A stretch of 64,000 nucleotides of DNA from an uncultured Lachnospiraceae bacterium (GTDB lineage: Bacteria; Bacillota; Clostridia; Lachnospirales; Lachnospiraceae): the NCBI GenBank assembly GCA_947164865.1, contig CAMUYA010000011.1, positions 1 through 64,000 on the forward strand. The letters are read 5' to 3'. Positions 16,560 to 27,965 of this stretch are shown here, in pieces; the first letter of the stretch is position 1, and every line of letters begins with the position of its first letter. The translations under genes were made by a program, and so were the position numbers. A model generated the notes under the pieces. The model ran no database searches. It had not been told where the DNA came from and saw only the letters and a list, made by a program, of their open reading frames with translations.

Positions 16560-17534
16560 TTATATTACTTGTCTCGCGTCCCGTCCGGTAAGCTCTATCA
16601 GCATATAGTTGCCGGTACGTCCGGTAAGTCTCGAAAGCACTCTTTCGGAATACCGGTCGTTGATATCTTCAAGAGACAGATTTGTCGATATTATCGTCGA
16701 TCTGCGCTTAAGATTTCTCTCGTTTATAAGGCCGAAAAGCTCCGATGCCACGAAGCTGTTCGACAGCTCGGTACCCAGATCATCGATTATCAGAAGATCG
16801 CATCCGTAGATGTTCTCGTTGTCTTCCCGGCTTTCATCCTTTGAATTTCCGAACCTGCTGTCGGCCAGCCTTTCAAAAAGCTGGATGGCACTCATGTATA
16901 TCACGCTGTGACAGCTTTCCAAAAGCTCGTGGGCAACGCAGCATGAGAGGAAGCTTTTACCGGTTCCCACAGTTCCCAGAAACAGGATATTCTTGTATTC
17001 ACTGTCAAAATCATCAACAAACTTCCGACATATAGCCACGGCATTCTTGAGATGATCCAGGTCATCGCCCGAGCGGTGGTCGTAAGTCAGCTTGGAGAAA
17101 TTCTCTCTCTGCAGCAGAGATCTGATACCCGACTGATCATAGAGTATCTCCATCTCCCTTTTGATGAAGCACCTGCACTTTCTGCGCACTCCTGTTCCGT
17201 CTGTTATGTATCCCGTATCCTTGCATTCTTCGCATTCGTATTCGGGTTCAAAATCCTTATCCGTAAGGCCGGTACTCTCCAAAAGCGACTGGCGTCTTAC
17301 AAGCAGCATGGTGATCTCGTCGCCTATCTCATCAAGCTTTTCACGGGAAGCTCCATCCATTGCGGCTTTGCTCTGTTGTACCTTCAGGGTGATGGCACGG
17401 TTCTCCCATGCTTTGAGTTCGGGATACTTTTCGTATATCCCCCTCACCTTTTCTTCCGATTCTCTGACGCTTTTCTGACGCATCTCGTCATATTCACGCA
17501 TTATGGAATTGTATTGCTCGTTAGTAAGTGACAT
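16560..17534 (-). CDS. DnaI/DnaC-like helicase-loader ATPase
   Basis: AAA+ ATPase of the DnaC/DnaI type that loads the replicative helicase. A coiled N-terminal part (residues 1-90) is followed by a zinc-binding cluster CEECKDTGYI...CRC near 105-128, Walker A GTVGTGKSF near 188-196, Walker B LLIIDDLG near 243-250 and a sensor-type STNLSLEDI. The length of 324 residues fits DnaI of Firmicutes. It lies two bases after the DnaD-domain gene, and the two should act together in primosome assembly. Confidence 0.9.
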   Translation of the reverse strand: MSLTNEQYNSIMREYDEMRQKSVRESEEKVRGIYEKYPELKAWENRAITLKVQQSKAAMDGASREKLDEIGDEITMLLVRRQSLLESTGLTDKDFEPEYECEECKDTGYITDGTGVRRKCRCFIKREMEILYDQSGIRSLLQRENFSKLTYDHRSGDDLDHLKNAVAICRKFVDDFDSEYKNILFLGTVGTGKSFLSCCVAHELLESCHSVIYMSAIQLFERLADSRFGNSKDESREDNENIYGCDLLIIDDLGTELSNSFVASELFGLINERNLKRRSTIISTNLSLEDINDRYSERVLSRLTGRTGNYMLIELTGRDARQVI

Positions 17535-17536
17535 AT

Positions 17537-18688
17537 CTAATTGACTACCGCACGCTTTTTAAGCTCTTCGAAATCTATCTCATTCTGCTTAAAATTGCCG
17601 AAGCTTCCGGCAAGGTTCTTTTTAGCAGGAGCATTCTGGCTTCCCGCATTGTTGCGGGCAAAGGTGACATCGCCTCCCGATACGCTTCCGCCCTGGGATT
17701 TCTTTTTAAATCTAAGCTCGGATTCTTCTATCTCTTCGATGCTGTGAGCATTCTGCTCGTGCCAGCTCTTAAGGATGCCTTCGGCATAATTGAATCGTCC
17801 CGCATCCGTCGTAAGCACCGCTTTATCACAGGCTCTGAATATCGCCTCCTCGGAAAAACCGTATTCCGTTCTCCAGCGGTTAATGTATTGGGCCTCCGCT
17901 TCGGTCGGAGAGTTTTTCTTTCCAAGCCTGTTCATTATATCATAAACTGTGCGATCGTACCTTAAATTACTTCCTCTTGCCTGTTCGACGCTTGCGATCC
18001 CGTTCTTTCTCCAGCTTATCGCCACCTTCTCGGCATAGCGGAAATCCTTTTTGCCTTTTTCCGCACAGTACTGCAGCAGATAGTCTGTCAGGTCTTCCGA
18101 GAATCCCAGCTCTTCGCTTATGTAAAAGAGTGTCTGGATATCGGAAGGAGTAAGCGTCTTTCCGAAATATGTCTCGGCGAGGAAAGCCAGCTGGGTGCCT
18201 CCCTTCTCTCCTATGGAAGCTATCTCGCTGCTGGTAAACTCACGCTTCTCGGGTACGGATATCTCTTCCTTTTTAAGCTCTGTGGCAAACTCTTTATCCC
18301 CGTCCGCCTCCTGCTGTTTTTCAGCCTCGGTGACGGAACGGCTGCTTAACTTTTTATGAGTCGATTCCACGGAGGGCCCATGGGCTTCGGATCTGCAGAG
18401 ATTTACAAGATGCACACCCGCAAGTTCCCCCTGCTCATCATAATCAAGTGTGAGAAGCCCCTTCTTTTCCCAATAAACAAATGCGCGAAGCACATCTTTT
18501 TCCGTGTGATTAAACCTGTCGGCTATATCCTGTACACTTGTCTCAAGATTCGCATTAAGCATGCGGACAAGATAGAGATATACCTTCAGCTGGGCATCAT
18601 TCGCCTCATTCATGTATTCGTCTATAAAACGGTTTGATATTATGGTCGCCCCGATATAGCTGTCCTGATAAACGCTAAAACCCGCCAT
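17537..18688 (-). CDS. DnaD-domain replication protein
   Basis: A 383-residue primosome-type protein. The N-terminal winged-helix half begins MAGFSVYQDSYIGATIISN and contains a segment on ploidy of transcription-like DNA binding (DAQLKVYLYLVRML, DIADRFNHTEKDVLRAF). The C-terminal half has two DnaD/DnaB-like helical repeats (TPSDIQTLFYISEELGFS near 185-202; EAQYINRWRTEYGFSEEAIF near 265-284). The ATG at 18688 is preferred to the one at 18790 because GGGGAG precedes it and a candidate -10 lies between the two. It is the first gene of the unit with the DnaI-like loader and prs. Confidence 0.88.
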   Translation of the reverse strand: MAGFSVYQDSYIGATIISNRFIDEYMNEANDAQLKVYLYLVRMLNANLETSVQDIADRFNHTEKDVLRAFVYWEKKGLLTLDYDEQGELAGVHLVNLCRSEAHGPSVESTHKKLSSRSVTEAEKQQEADGDKEFATELKKEEISVPEKREFTSSEIASIGEKGGTQLAFLAETYFGKTLTPSDIQTLFYISEELGFSEDLTDYLLQYCAEKGKKDFRYAEKVAISWRKNGIASVEQARGSNLRYDRTVYDIMNRLGKKNSPTEAEAQYINRWRTEYGFSEEAIFRACDKAVLTTDAGRFNYAEGILKSWHEQNAHSIEEIEESELRFKKKSQGGSVSGGDVTFARNNAGSQNAPAKKNLAGSFGNFKQNEIDFEELKKRAVVN

Positions 18689-18767
18689 TTTGCTACTCCC
18701 CAATACTGTTTTGGCAAGAGAGCTTCCTGACCCCAGGGGGCCAAAAAGCCGCTCACCCGCACTTGTA

Positions 18768-18977
18768 TTTATAGCACAAACATTCCTCAAACAAAATGGA
18801 CAAAGTTAACAAGACTTTTTTTCGATCCTCCTATGATCCGGCATCGGAAAACTGTGGGCAAAATTGTGGATAAAGTGAATAACGTGGACAAATAATTCAG
18901 ATACATCTGTTGTTGATTCACTTTTTCCCTCAAACTCACATTAATAACACCCTCAATATAATAGCATGATATCCACA
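18768..18977 (-). promoter_or_regulatory. Tandem DnaA-box cluster upstream of the dnaD-like operon
   Basis: On the minus strand three 9-mers stand back to back: TTGTCCACG (18891-18883), TTATTCACT (18882-18874) and the perfect DnaA box TTATCCACA (18873-18865). TTGCCCACA (18861-18853) follows after 3 bp, all in the same orientation. A further near-match ATATCCACA is on the plus strand at 18969-18977. A candidate -10 TATAAA lies at 18773-18768. The gap of 355 bp between the dnaD-like start and murC holds no gene. Confidence 0.6.
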
Positions 18978-18988
18978 AGTAATAAAAA

Positions 18989-19040
18989 AAATATCCACGG
19001 CTAAGATCCGTTCCAAGATCCTATTCATCCGTGGATATCG
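18989..19040 (-). terminator. Terminator of murC
   Basis: Arms ATATCCACGG and CCGTGGATAT are perfectly complementary; the intervening 30 nt can form a smaller inner hairpin. On the minus strand the stem runs into TTTTTTTT right after the murC stop codon. Confidence 0.75.
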
Positions 19041-19043
19041 TGT

Positions 19044-20453
19044 CTAACCTTCCCTCTTAAGCAGCATATCGCCGATTTTATACGCCTCGCCGGCACCCAT
19101 TGTTATAACCAGATCATTCTTTGTGCATTTTTCTGATAAAAATCTTTCGATCTCATCAAAATCCGGAATATAATGCGCTTCCGTCCCGAGCCTGTTAAGA
19201 GCATCGCACAGATCCTTCGAGCTTATGCCCAGATTGTCCGTCTCGCGGGCAGGATAAATGTCAGGCATCAGCACAACGTCAGCCGGCCTGAGAGCATCCA
19301 CAAACTCATCAAAAAATGCTTTTGTTCTGGTGTATGTATGAGACTGGAATACCACAAAAACCTTTCCTCTCTCTATCTTACGGGCTATGGACATTGTGGC
19401 ACGTATCTCCGTGGGGTGGTGGGCATAGTCGTCCACAACAGTGATGCCATTTACCTCTCCTTTGTATTCAAACCTTCTGTCCGCGCCCCTGAAGCCCTCA
19501 AGGCCTTTGACGGCATCATCTTCAGGCACCCCGAGATGGTCGCATACCGCCAGCGCCGCCAGCGCATCAATAATGTTATGCTCTCCCGGCACCCCGAGCT
19601 GGACCTTTCTCTCTCTTGCTCCTGCGCATTCCGTAAAGATCGCACAGCCCTTTTTGTTATAGCTTATATCTTTCGCATAATAATCATTTTTTTCACCGTA
19701 ATAATCCTTCTCATTTTCACCGAAAGTGATCACACGGCACTCAAGCCCGTCAGTTATCTCCCTGTAATCGTCTATGGCTCCGTTTATAACGACAGCGCCG
19801 TCCGCAGGCACCAGATGAGCAAACTTTCTGAAGGAAGCCCGGATATCATCGAGATCCTTAAAGAAATCCAGATGATCCTCCTCGATATTCATGATGACGG
19901 CAACCTTGGGAAAGAACTCGAGAAAGCTGTTGGTGTACTCGCAGGCTTCGGCCACAAAAAAGTCCTTCCCGCCCACGCGGGTGTTGCCTCCGATGGACTT
20001 GAGCACTCCGCCGTTATTGACGGTGGGATCCATTCCTGCATCGAGGAGTATCTCACTTATCATTGATGTGGTGGTGGTCTTTCCGTGGGTACCGCTTATC
20101 GCTACGCCTGTGCGGTAGTTTTTCATCATCTGTCCAAGCAGTTCACCGCGCTTTAAATACTTAAGTCCCAGTTCCATGGTACGCACATATTCCGGATTGT
20201 CGGCATGTATAGCCGCAGTAAAGACAACACAGTCTATATCGGGAGAGATGTTCTCCTTTTTCTGGCCATAGAATACTTTGATACCTCTTTTTTCCAGTTT
20301 TTCCGTTGTCGCACTTTTGTCCCGGTCAGACCCCGACACATCAAATCCTGCATCTGCAAGTATCAGTGCAAGGCCGCTCATGCTCACCCCTCCGATACCA
20401 ACAAAAAAGATTTTTTCGGGTCTGTTAAAATCCAGATTATATTTTTCCGACAT
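19044..20453 (-). CDS. murC: UDP-N-acetylmuramate--L-alanine ligase
   Basis: Cytoplasmic Mur ligase that adds L-Ala to UDP-MurNAc in peptidoglycan precursor synthesis. The N-terminal GVGGVSMSGLA dinucleotide-like loop (about 18-28) and the ATP loop GTHGKTTTTSM (near 117-127) are clear, as are the DDYAHHPTEI (near 345-354) and QSHTYTRTKAF segments. The length of 469 residues is typical. It stands 57 bp after the large anchored protein gene on the same strand and ends in a strong hairpin terminator. Confidence 0.97.
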   Translation of the reverse strand: MSEKYNLDFNRPEKIFFVGIGGVSMSGLALILADAGFDVSGSDRDKSATTEKLEKRGIKVFYGQKKENISPDIDCVVFTAAIHADNPEYVRTMELGLKYLKRGELLGQMMKNYRTGVAISGTHGKTTTTSMISEILLDAGMDPTVNNGGVLKSIGGNTRVGGKDFFVAEACEYTNSFLEFFPKVAVIMNIEEDHLDFFKDLDDIRASFRKFAHLVPADGAVVINGAIDDYREITDGLECRVITFGENEKDYYGEKNDYYAKDISYNKKGCAIFTECAGARERKVQLGVPGEHNIIDALAALAVCDHLGVPEDDAVKGLEGFRGADRRFEYKGEVNGITVVDDYAHHPTEIRATMSIARKIERGKVFVVFQSHTYTRTKAFFDEFVDALRPADVVLMPDIYPARETDNLGISSKDLCDALNRLGTEAHYIPDFDEIERFLSEKCTKNDLVITMGAGEAYKIGDMLLKREG

Positions 20454-20510
20454 ATCACACCTCGTTCATCGGCTGTGCCAATGCTTTCCTTCCGAAGGAA
20501 GGTTCACTTT

Positions 20511-23054
20511 TTATTTTATATACGATACATAGTTGTTGCCGTATGTGTCAAACAGCTCGGCAGCATCTTCGTAAGTCATTTTCCTTATTTCCCCCGATTC
20601 GGGATCAAGCAGCACGACCGTCGATTCCGAATCGTTATACCCCACTATCAGATACGCGCCCTGTCCCTCCGTCATTACTAGGATTGGGATCTCCCTGCTC
20701 ACATAATAGAGCATCATGTCTATCTCGCACTCCTTAAGGTCAAGGATCTCGTATCCGTCAAGATTCTCACGAAGGATATCCATAACACTCTGCCCTTCGC
20801 TGAGCAGATAATCGGAATTCCTTATCACGCCTTCTTTCTTGAGCATCGAATCCAGGCATACACCCAGCGGAGTAAGGTCCCCTTCCGCAAGCTGTTCCGT
20901 AATAGACATTATCTGGTTTTTGGCCGGTCGGGATGTTCTCTTCCACAGAAGCATTCCTTCATCATTCACCACCCAGCCGGCCTTTTCGGATGCCAGGAAA
21001 ATGGCGTTTGATACCATATTGTATACTCCGGCCAGTCCGTAGGCATCATATACATAATACCTCTTTACCCTCGAAGGCTCAATGGTAAGATTTCTTCCTC
21101 CCTCATATACTATCTCTTTGGGGTATACAAGCTTTAGCGTGTCAGCATTTATATTTCCGGGGAGCTGAAGTTGCACGTATGTCTTGTAGACATCGACAAT
21201 GGTAGTTGCGTCCGTTACATTTGTGGTTCCGCCCAGATCCCCTGCCGTTATATAATCCGGCTTTGCTTCCGCGGATCTGCCGTTCTCGTCTATTGTAACG
21301 CGCTTCAATGTGAGCTGATTGTCCGTCAGCTCCACACCCGTAACGTAATATCCGGGCTGTTCGTATTCCTTTATGAGGCCGCCTTCCTCGTCGCATATTA
21401 CGATCTTGTACATCGGGAAGAAAAGGCGTCCCGACGACTCCCTTCTGGTATCGCCGATATGCGCCACTCCATATATTACATCGCGCCCTATAAATCCGAG
21501 GGACCTTATAGCATCACCGTCCCCGGCAAATATCTCTTTTTCTTTTTCGGATTTAAGATTTGTGAGGGTTATGCTTCTTGCAAGCGCGGAATCCTCGTAG
21601 GCACTCCGGCTTATTAACACGCGGTGATCGGTACTTGTTACAAGCGTATCGTCTGTTCCCAGTTCATTCCTTATTTCCGCCGTACGCCTCTTCAGATCGA
21701 TCTTGTACACTTTGTTTTCAAGTGTTATAAACAGATGATCCTCGCGGTTAAGATAAAAAAGTGTCGAAAGCTCTGCATTCAGCAGACCGTAAGATCTTTC
21801 GTAGGGTATATAGACAAGCTCTTCAATAGTGTTGAGCTTTCCGTCAAAATGATATACCTCTATGCCGACCTCTCCCTCATGGCGTCCGCTGTTCATGTAG
21901 CCGTATACGGCAAAGCTCATGTTTCCGTTCTCATCAACGTCGAGGATCTTTATACCACCTGCGTTATACTCCGAGCGCGGATCGAAGTCATCTTCTCCGG
22001 TAAATGAGAAAACTCTTGTGAGCTTATTGGTCGCAAATTGATATGAATACAGTCTGCCGGCCGTGATGAAAGCAACTGTATTACCGTCTTCGCTCTCCGA
22101 ATAATTGACATCCCTGTCAGTTATGCCCAGCACTATCTTATCGTTTATGCACAGTTCTTTTTCATTGGGTATCTGTGACATGCTCCTCTGATAATCGATA
22201 AGGAGCATTCTTTCCTTGCCCTCGCGGATGCGGTAGTATTCCTTAAGCCTGTAAAATACCCTGTTATCTTCATCTCCGGAAAAGACATAATAGTCTACCG
22301 TCACCTCCGCCATGGAAGAGGATATTTCCTTAAGCGAATATGCGGGCTCCCCATAAGGTTCTACGGCAAGTTCCCCGTAGGTCATCTGGTCCGTATTGGA
22401 ATGAATATCAACATTTGCAAAGTCTGAATTATCGTTGAGGGAATAATTGGTCTCGAGATACTTTTTGATCTCTATACCGCTCTCTTTATTAAAAAGCAGA
22501 TTGTGGAAGCCGCTGACAAACTCCAGTTTATCGTCCACATCATATCCGGTATCCTTGATAACATTCGTGTAAAAATACAGATCCCTGTCGTCGGAAAGAG
22601 TAAGCTTTATCCTGAGAGAGTATGTTTCTTCATCCTCCATAAGGTCCTTGAGTACTATGGTTCCTTCTATGGACCGGCCTATCTGTCTGAGATCACCCAG
22701 TTCGCCGTTCTCTATAAGCCTTGTTCCGTCAAGGGTCCTTAGCTCATAGCTTATTCCCGATATAGTGTTTCCGTATGTGTCTACGGTAAATGCGGTCTCT
22801 CTTGAAGCTCCGAGAACCGTTATGTTATCTGAGCTTTCGGAAGGGATCTGTTCCCTGACATAGCCATGAAGCTCATTATATGTAAAATCTCCGCGTTCCA
22901 TCCTTATCAGCGGAAATGTTGCCTTTTCGATCTCCATCGTGATATTTTCCCTGTCACGGTTGAGTATCTTTGAAGCAACAAACAGAGTCGCTATAAAAAC
23001 GGCCGCAAGGACGACAATGCGGATTGCTGTTTTTTTCAGATTAGTAAGATTCAT
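20511..23054 (-). CDS. Large membrane-anchored protein with a degenerate C39-like C-terminal domain
   Basis: An 847-residue extracytoplasmic protein of unknown function. One N-terminal helix (about residues 9-27) anchors it. The long middle part is beta-rich with repeats resembling propeller blades (for instance NTVAFITAGRLYSYQFATNK, NMSFAVYGYM, STLFYLNREDHLFITLENKVYKIDL). The last 130 residues resemble a papain-like C39 domain: a Cys in LGVCLDSMLKKEG, a strand segment PILVMTEGQGAYLIVGYND and a following Asp in VVLLDPESGE. In active C39 enzymes a His stands in the GYND-preceding strand; here it is replaced, so peptidase activity is unlikely. The gene lies between atpC and murC on the same strand. 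Confidence 0.6.
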   Translation of the reverse strand: MNLTNLKKTAIRIVVLAAVFIATLFVASKILNRDRENITMEIEKATFPLIRMERGDFTYNELHGYVREQIPSESSDNITVLGASRETAFTVDTYGNTISGISYELRTLDGTRLIENGELGDLRQIGRSIEGTIVLKDLMEDEETYSLRIKLTLSDDRDLYFYTNVIKDTGYDVDDKLEFVSGFHNLLFNKESGIEIKKYLETNYSLNDNSDFANVDIHSNTDQMTYGELAVEPYGEPAYSLKEISSSMAEVTVDYYVFSGDEDNRVFYRLKEYYRIREGKERMLLIDYQRSMSQIPNEKELCINDKIVLGITDRDVNYSESEDGNTVAFITAGRLYSYQFATNKLTRVFSFTGEDDFDPRSEYNAGGIKILDVDENGNMSFAVYGYMNSGRHEGEVGIEVYHFDGKLNTIEELVYIPYERSYGLLNAELSTLFYLNREDHLFITLENKVYKIDLKRRTAEIRNELGTDDTLVTSTDHRVLISRSAYEDSALARSITLTNLKSEKEKEIFAGDGDAIRSLGFIGRDVIYGVAHIGDTRRESSGRLFFPMYKIVICDEEGGLIKEYEQPGYYVTGVELTDNQLTLKRVTIDENGRSAEAKPDYITAGDLGGTTNVTDATTIVDVYKTYVQLQLPGNINADTLKLVYPKEIVYEGGRNLTIEPSRVKRYYVYDAYGLAGVYNMVSNAIFLASEKAGWVVNDEGMLLWKRTSRPAKNQIMSITEQLAEGDLTPLGVCLDSMLKKEGVIRNSDYLLSEGQSVMDILRENLDGYEILDLKECEIDMMLYYVSREIPILVMTEGQGAYLIVGYNDSESTVVLLDPESGEIRKMTYEDAAELFDTYGNNYVSYIK

Positions 23055-23077
23055 AAATGTCTGTTTCTAACACTAAA

Positions 23078-23095
23078 GCGCCCCAACAGGGGCGC
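23078..23095 (-). terminator. Probable terminator of the ATP synthase operon
   Basis: Perfect 7-bp stem GCGCCCC/GGGGCGC with a 4-nt loop just after atpC, followed on the minus strand by TTTAGTGTT. The short T-run makes termination leaky, so some read-through into the 847-residue protein gene is possible. Confidence 0.55.
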
Positions 23096-23104
23096 CTTAA
23101 TTAA

Positions 23105-23506
23105 TTACTTGATAACATTGATCCTCGCCATTGCTCTTTGAAGGGCTGTCTCTGCCCTGGCAACATCGAGATTCTCATATTTGTTCTTCAAACGCTCCTT
23201 TGCGCGCTGAAGAGCTTCCTCTGCACGCTTCTCATCAATCTCATCGGGCCATTCAATGACTTCCGCAAGAATCGATATCTTGTCGGGAAGGATCTCGGCG
23301 AAACCGGAATGAAGCGCCGCTATCCTTTCGCCATCTTTTTCATGGATACGAAGAATGCCCGGCTTTACGATAACGGTAAGAGGAATGTGACCGGGGTACA
23401 CTCCGATCTCTCCCTCGGTCGTATTAAATTCTACCATTTCCGCCTCGCCCTCATAGAATACTCTCTCGGGCGTGATTATGCGGAGCTCGATTTCCTTTTC
23501 TGCCAT
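23105..23506 (-). CDS. atpC: ATP synthase epsilon subunit
   Basis: Central-stalk subunit of F1 that couples and inhibits rotation. It has a beta-sandwich N-terminal domain (ELRIITPERVFYEGEAEMVEF, TEGEIGVYPGHIPL) and a two-helix C-terminal domain (AEEALQRAKERLKNK...AETALQRAMARINVIK). The start at 23506 (MAEKEIEL) is chosen because GAGGT precedes it at the right distance; a longer frame begins at 23545. It overlaps the end of atpD by a few codons. Confidence 0.95.
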   Translation of the reverse strand: MAEKEIELRIITPERVFYEGEAEMVEFNTTEGEIGVYPGHIPLTVIVKPGILRIHEKDGERIAALHSGFAEILPDKISILAEVIEWPDEIDEKRAEEALQRAKERLKNKYENLDVARAETALQRAMARINVIK

Positions 23507-23516
23507 AAATACCTCA

Positions 23517-24917
<1,401 letters not shown>

Positions 24918-24985
24918 TTATAACCTCATTTCTGCCGCTATCCGGCGGCTGCAATATGGTTTCGCCGCATAGGGCGCCCGACTCG

Positions 24986-25843
24986 TCATCCGATCGCTTC
25001 GGAACCTGCTATGATCTCCGTAAGCTCCTGAGTGATCGAGCCCTGACGCGCTCTGTTGTACTGAAGCGACAATTTATCGATCATTTCTTCAGCATTGCTT
25101 GTCGCATTGTCCATCGCCTGCATACGTGCACCGTTTTCACTGGCGATCGCCTCTTTGAGACCTCCGTATATCAGACTGCTGATATACTTAGGTATGATCA
25201 TGTCGATCGCTTCCACGTCTTCGGGTTCAAAATTCATTACGGAATCCACAAACCCGTCCCCGTCCTGATCAAGGGGCTCGACAGGAAGAAGCTTTAACAG
25301 CCTCGGCTCCTGGCTCACTGTATTTTTAAAGAAGGTATACGCCAGATAGATCTCTCCGACTTCGCCGTTCTCATAGGACTTAAGAAGCCTTGCGGTAAGC
25401 TCATTTACTTCGGAATAGAGCGGGTCTTCGATTATATCGGGCAGGTCCTCCCTGATGGTGTATCCGTGTCTTGCAAAAACCTCACGGCCCTTGTTTCCGA
25501 TGGCATACACATCGAGGTCTTCCTTCTTTAAGGCGTCATTTCTTGTGATCAGCTTCACCACGTTTGAATTATATCCGCCTGCCAAACCTCTGTTGGAGGT
25601 TATCACGACCACAGCCTTTCTCTCGGAATCCCCGGGGGTAAGGTATCTGTGCTCGATATGCCCTACACGTGAAAGAATGCTTCCCACCGTGCGGTACATA
25701 CTGTCAAAGTAATACTGGGATTTTTCCGCAGCTGCCCTTGCTCTCTGAAGCTTAACGGTAGATACAAGCTTCATCGCCTTGGTGATCTGCTGCGTTCCCT
25801 GAATACTTGACCGGCGGCGCTTAATATCGCGCATTGATGCCAT
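24986..25843 (-). CDS. atpG: ATP synthase gamma subunit
   Basis: Rotating shaft of F1. The N-terminal MRDIKRRRSSIQGTQQITKAM and the C-terminal ATSNAEEMIDKLSLQYNRARQ coiled helices are the conserved ends that form the shaft; the Rossmann-like middle part holds ITSNRGLAGGYNSNV. The 285 residues match the family. Between it and atpD is a 68-bp gap with a small GC hairpin (GCCGC/GCGGC). Confidence 0.97.
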   Translation of the reverse strand: MASMRDIKRRRSSIQGTQQITKAMKLVSTVKLQRARAAAEKSQYYFDSMYRTVGSILSRVGHIEHRYLTPGDSERKAVVVITSNRGLAGGYNSNVVKLITRNDALKKEDLDVYAIGNKGREVFARHGYTIREDLPDIIEDPLYSEVNELTARLLKSYENGEVGEIYLAYTFFKNTVSQEPRLLKLLPVEPLDQDGDGFVDSVMNFEPEDVEAIDMIIPKYISSLIYGGLKEAIASENGARMQAMDNATSNAEEMIDKLSLQYNRARQGSITQELTEIIAGSEAIG

Positions 25844-25873
25844 AATATTTTACCTCTTATTCAGATCTGTCAC

Positions 25874-27385
25874 TTAAGCTTTAAGAAAATCTGCTTTGAA
25901 CTGCTCAATAGCCTTCTTCAGCTTTTCTTCGATCTCATCCGAGATAACCTTATCGGTGGCAATTGAATTGGGCACCTCGGGATACTTTGTGTTAAGGAAC
26001 TCGAAGAATTCCGTTTCAAAGCGTGTGATATCCTCAACGGGAACATCAAGCAGATACTTTCTAGTAACGGCATAAATGATGATGACCTGATACTGTACCG
26101 GCATGGGCGAATACTGAGGCTGTTTCAACACCTCCTTGATCCTTTCGCCCTGTGCAAGCTTTTCTTTGGTGTCATCGTCAAGCTCCGACCCGAACTGTGC
26201 AAAGGATGCAAGCTCTCTGTACTGAGCAAGCTCGGTACGTATGGGAGCAGCGATCTTTTTCATAGCCTTGATCTGAGCAGCACCACCTACACGTGATACT
26301 GAAAGTCCTGCATTTACAGCAGGTCTGAAACCGGAATTGAACATTTCGGTCTCAAGATATATCTGTCCGTCTGTAATGGAAATTACGTTGGTAGGAATGT
26401 ATGCTGAAACGTCTCCTGCCTGCGTCTCGATAATGGGAAGCGCAGTAAGTGAACCTCCGCCGTATTCATCGCTCATGCGGGCCGCACGCTCAAGAAGTCT
26501 TGAGTGGAGATAGAATACGTCTCCGGGATAAGCCTCACGCCCCGGGGGACGACGAAGGAGCAGGGAGAGTGTACGGTATGCGGTAGCATGCTTACTTAAG
26601 TCATCATAAACGACAAGCACGTCCTCGCCGTTCTCCATCCATTCCTCACCGATAGCACATCCGGAGTAAGGAGCGATATACTGGAGCGGTGCAAGGTCGC
26701 TGGCAGTAGATACAACTACCGTGGTGTAAGCCATTGCACCAAACTCTTCGAGTGTCTTAACTATGTTTGCAACGGTGGATGCTTTCTGACCGATTGCAAC
26801 GTAAATGCATTTTACATTCTGCCCTTTTTGGTTGATGATGGTGTCGATCGCGATAGCGGTCTTACCGGTCTGACGGTCGCCGATGATAAGCTCACGCTGA
26901 CCTCTTCCGATAGGGATCATGGAATCGATGGCTTTGATTCCGGTCTGGAGCGGGGTGTCAACGCTCTTACGAGTGATAACACCGCTTGCGACTCTCTCTA
27001 TCTTACGGTATTTGGTAGTCTGGATGGGGCCTTTACCGTCAATGGGCTGACCGAGCGCATTGACAACTCTTCCCAGCATCGTATCACCGACAGGAACCTC
27101 GACAACTCGTCCGGTTGTCTTAACAAGGTCACCTTCGTTGATGTTCCTCGAATTGCCGAGAAGAACTACGCCGACATTGTCTTCCTCAAGGTTAAGGACC
27201 ATTCCGTAGATATCGCCGGGGAACTCGAGGAGCTCGCCCTGCATAGCATTCTCAAGACCGTGAACGCGTGCGATACCGTCCGCCACCTGAATGACCGTAC
27301 CCACATCGGCTACATCAAGGGTAGAAGAATATCTTTTGATCTGTTCCTTGATGACAGAACTTATTTCTTCAGGTTTTAAATTCAT
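25874..27385 (-). CDS. atpA: ATP synthase alpha subunit
   Basis: Non-catalytic nucleotide-binding subunit of F1. Walker A GDRQTGKT near residues 169-176, the N-terminal crown segment with [20 protein letters not shown], and the [10 protein letters not shown] segment near 372-381 are typical. A length of 503 residues is standard. It follows atpH closely. Confidence 0.98.
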   Translation of the reverse strand: MNLKPEEISSVIKEQIKRYSSTLDVADVGTVIQVADGIARVHGLENAMQGELLEFPGDIYGMVLNLEEDNVGVVLLGNSRNINEGDLVKTTGRVVEVPVGDTMLGRVVNALGQPIDGKGPIQTTKYRKIERVASGVITRKSVDTPLQTGIKAIDSMIPIGRGQRELIIGDRQTGKTAIAIDTIINQKGQNVKCIYVAIGQKASTVANIVKTLEEFGAMAYTTVVVSTASDLAPLQYIAPYSGCAIGEEWMENGEDVLVVYDDLSKHATAYRTLSLLLRRPPGREAYPGDVFYLHSRLLERAARMSDEYGGGSLTALPIIETQAGDVSAYIPTNVISITDGQIYLETEMFNSGFRPAVNAGLSVSRVGGAAQIKAMKKIAAPIRTELAQYRELASFAQFGSELDDDTKEKLAQGERIKEVLKQPQYSPMPVQYQVIIIYAVTRKYLLDVPVEDITRFETEFFEFLNTKYPEVPNSIATDKVISDEIEEKLKKAIEQFKADFLKA

Positions 27386-27416
27386 TGCCTCAATAGCACC
27401 TTTCTTCCGGTCGGGA

Positions 27417-27965
27417 CTATCCCAACTGGAGTTCTAATAATTCCTTGGTCAAATCATTCAATCTGCTCTTAATACTCGAATCCACCACACGGTCTCCGAT
27501 GCGGATCACCATGCCTCCGATGAGCCCGGGATCGACATTATAATGCATCTCAAGTGTTTTGTAATCCGTCGTCTCAAGAAGCTTGTCGCGTACCTTGCTC
27601 TTTCCTTCGAGGTCGAGTGGTTTGGGTGTGCTGACATACGCCACGCCTATTCCCTGGGATTCTTTCTCTTTATCGATGAAGTAAAGAAAGATCGAATCAA
27701 TATCTTTAAATCTCTCCTTGTCAACGATGATGTGGATAAACCCGGTTATCTCATCGCTGCATCTTCCCTTGAACACTTCATCGACTATCTTCAGCTTTTC
27801 CTGTTTTGGTATCCCCGGATGCAGCATCATCCTGCCGAATTCGGGATTGGATTTAAGTATTTCCTGCACAGATTGAATTTCCTCGAGCATTTCCGATGCT
27901 CTGTTTTCCTCGTGCGCCAGCTCAAAAAGAGCCTCGCCGTAGGTCTTGGAAACTAACTTTGCCAT
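27417..27965 (-). CDS. atpH: ATP synthase delta subunit
   Basis: Peripheral-stalk subunit joining F1 to the b dimer. The 182 residues contain the N-terminal six-helix bundle ([14 protein letters not shown]) and the C-terminal [23 protein letters not shown] signature. It overlaps atpF by 13 bp, indicating translational coupling. Confidence 0.95.
   Translation of the reverse strand: MAKLVSKTYGEALFELAHEENRASEMLEEIQSVQEILKSNPEFGRMMLHPGIPKQEKLKIVDEVFKGRCSDEITGFIHIIVDKERFKDIDSIFLYFIDKEKESQGIGVAYVSTPKPLDLEGKSKVRDKLLETTDYKTLEMHYNVDPGLIGGMVIRIGDRVVDSSIKSRLNDLTKELLELQLG

Noticed and set aside
18853..18977. Chromosomal origin oriC
   Set aside because: DnaA boxes are present but there is no dnaA/dnaN gene, no long AT-rich unwinding element, and the cluster sits in a promoter region.
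19173..20066. 297-residue plus-strand frame opposite murC
   Set aside because: Antisense shadow of murC; no recognisable domain.
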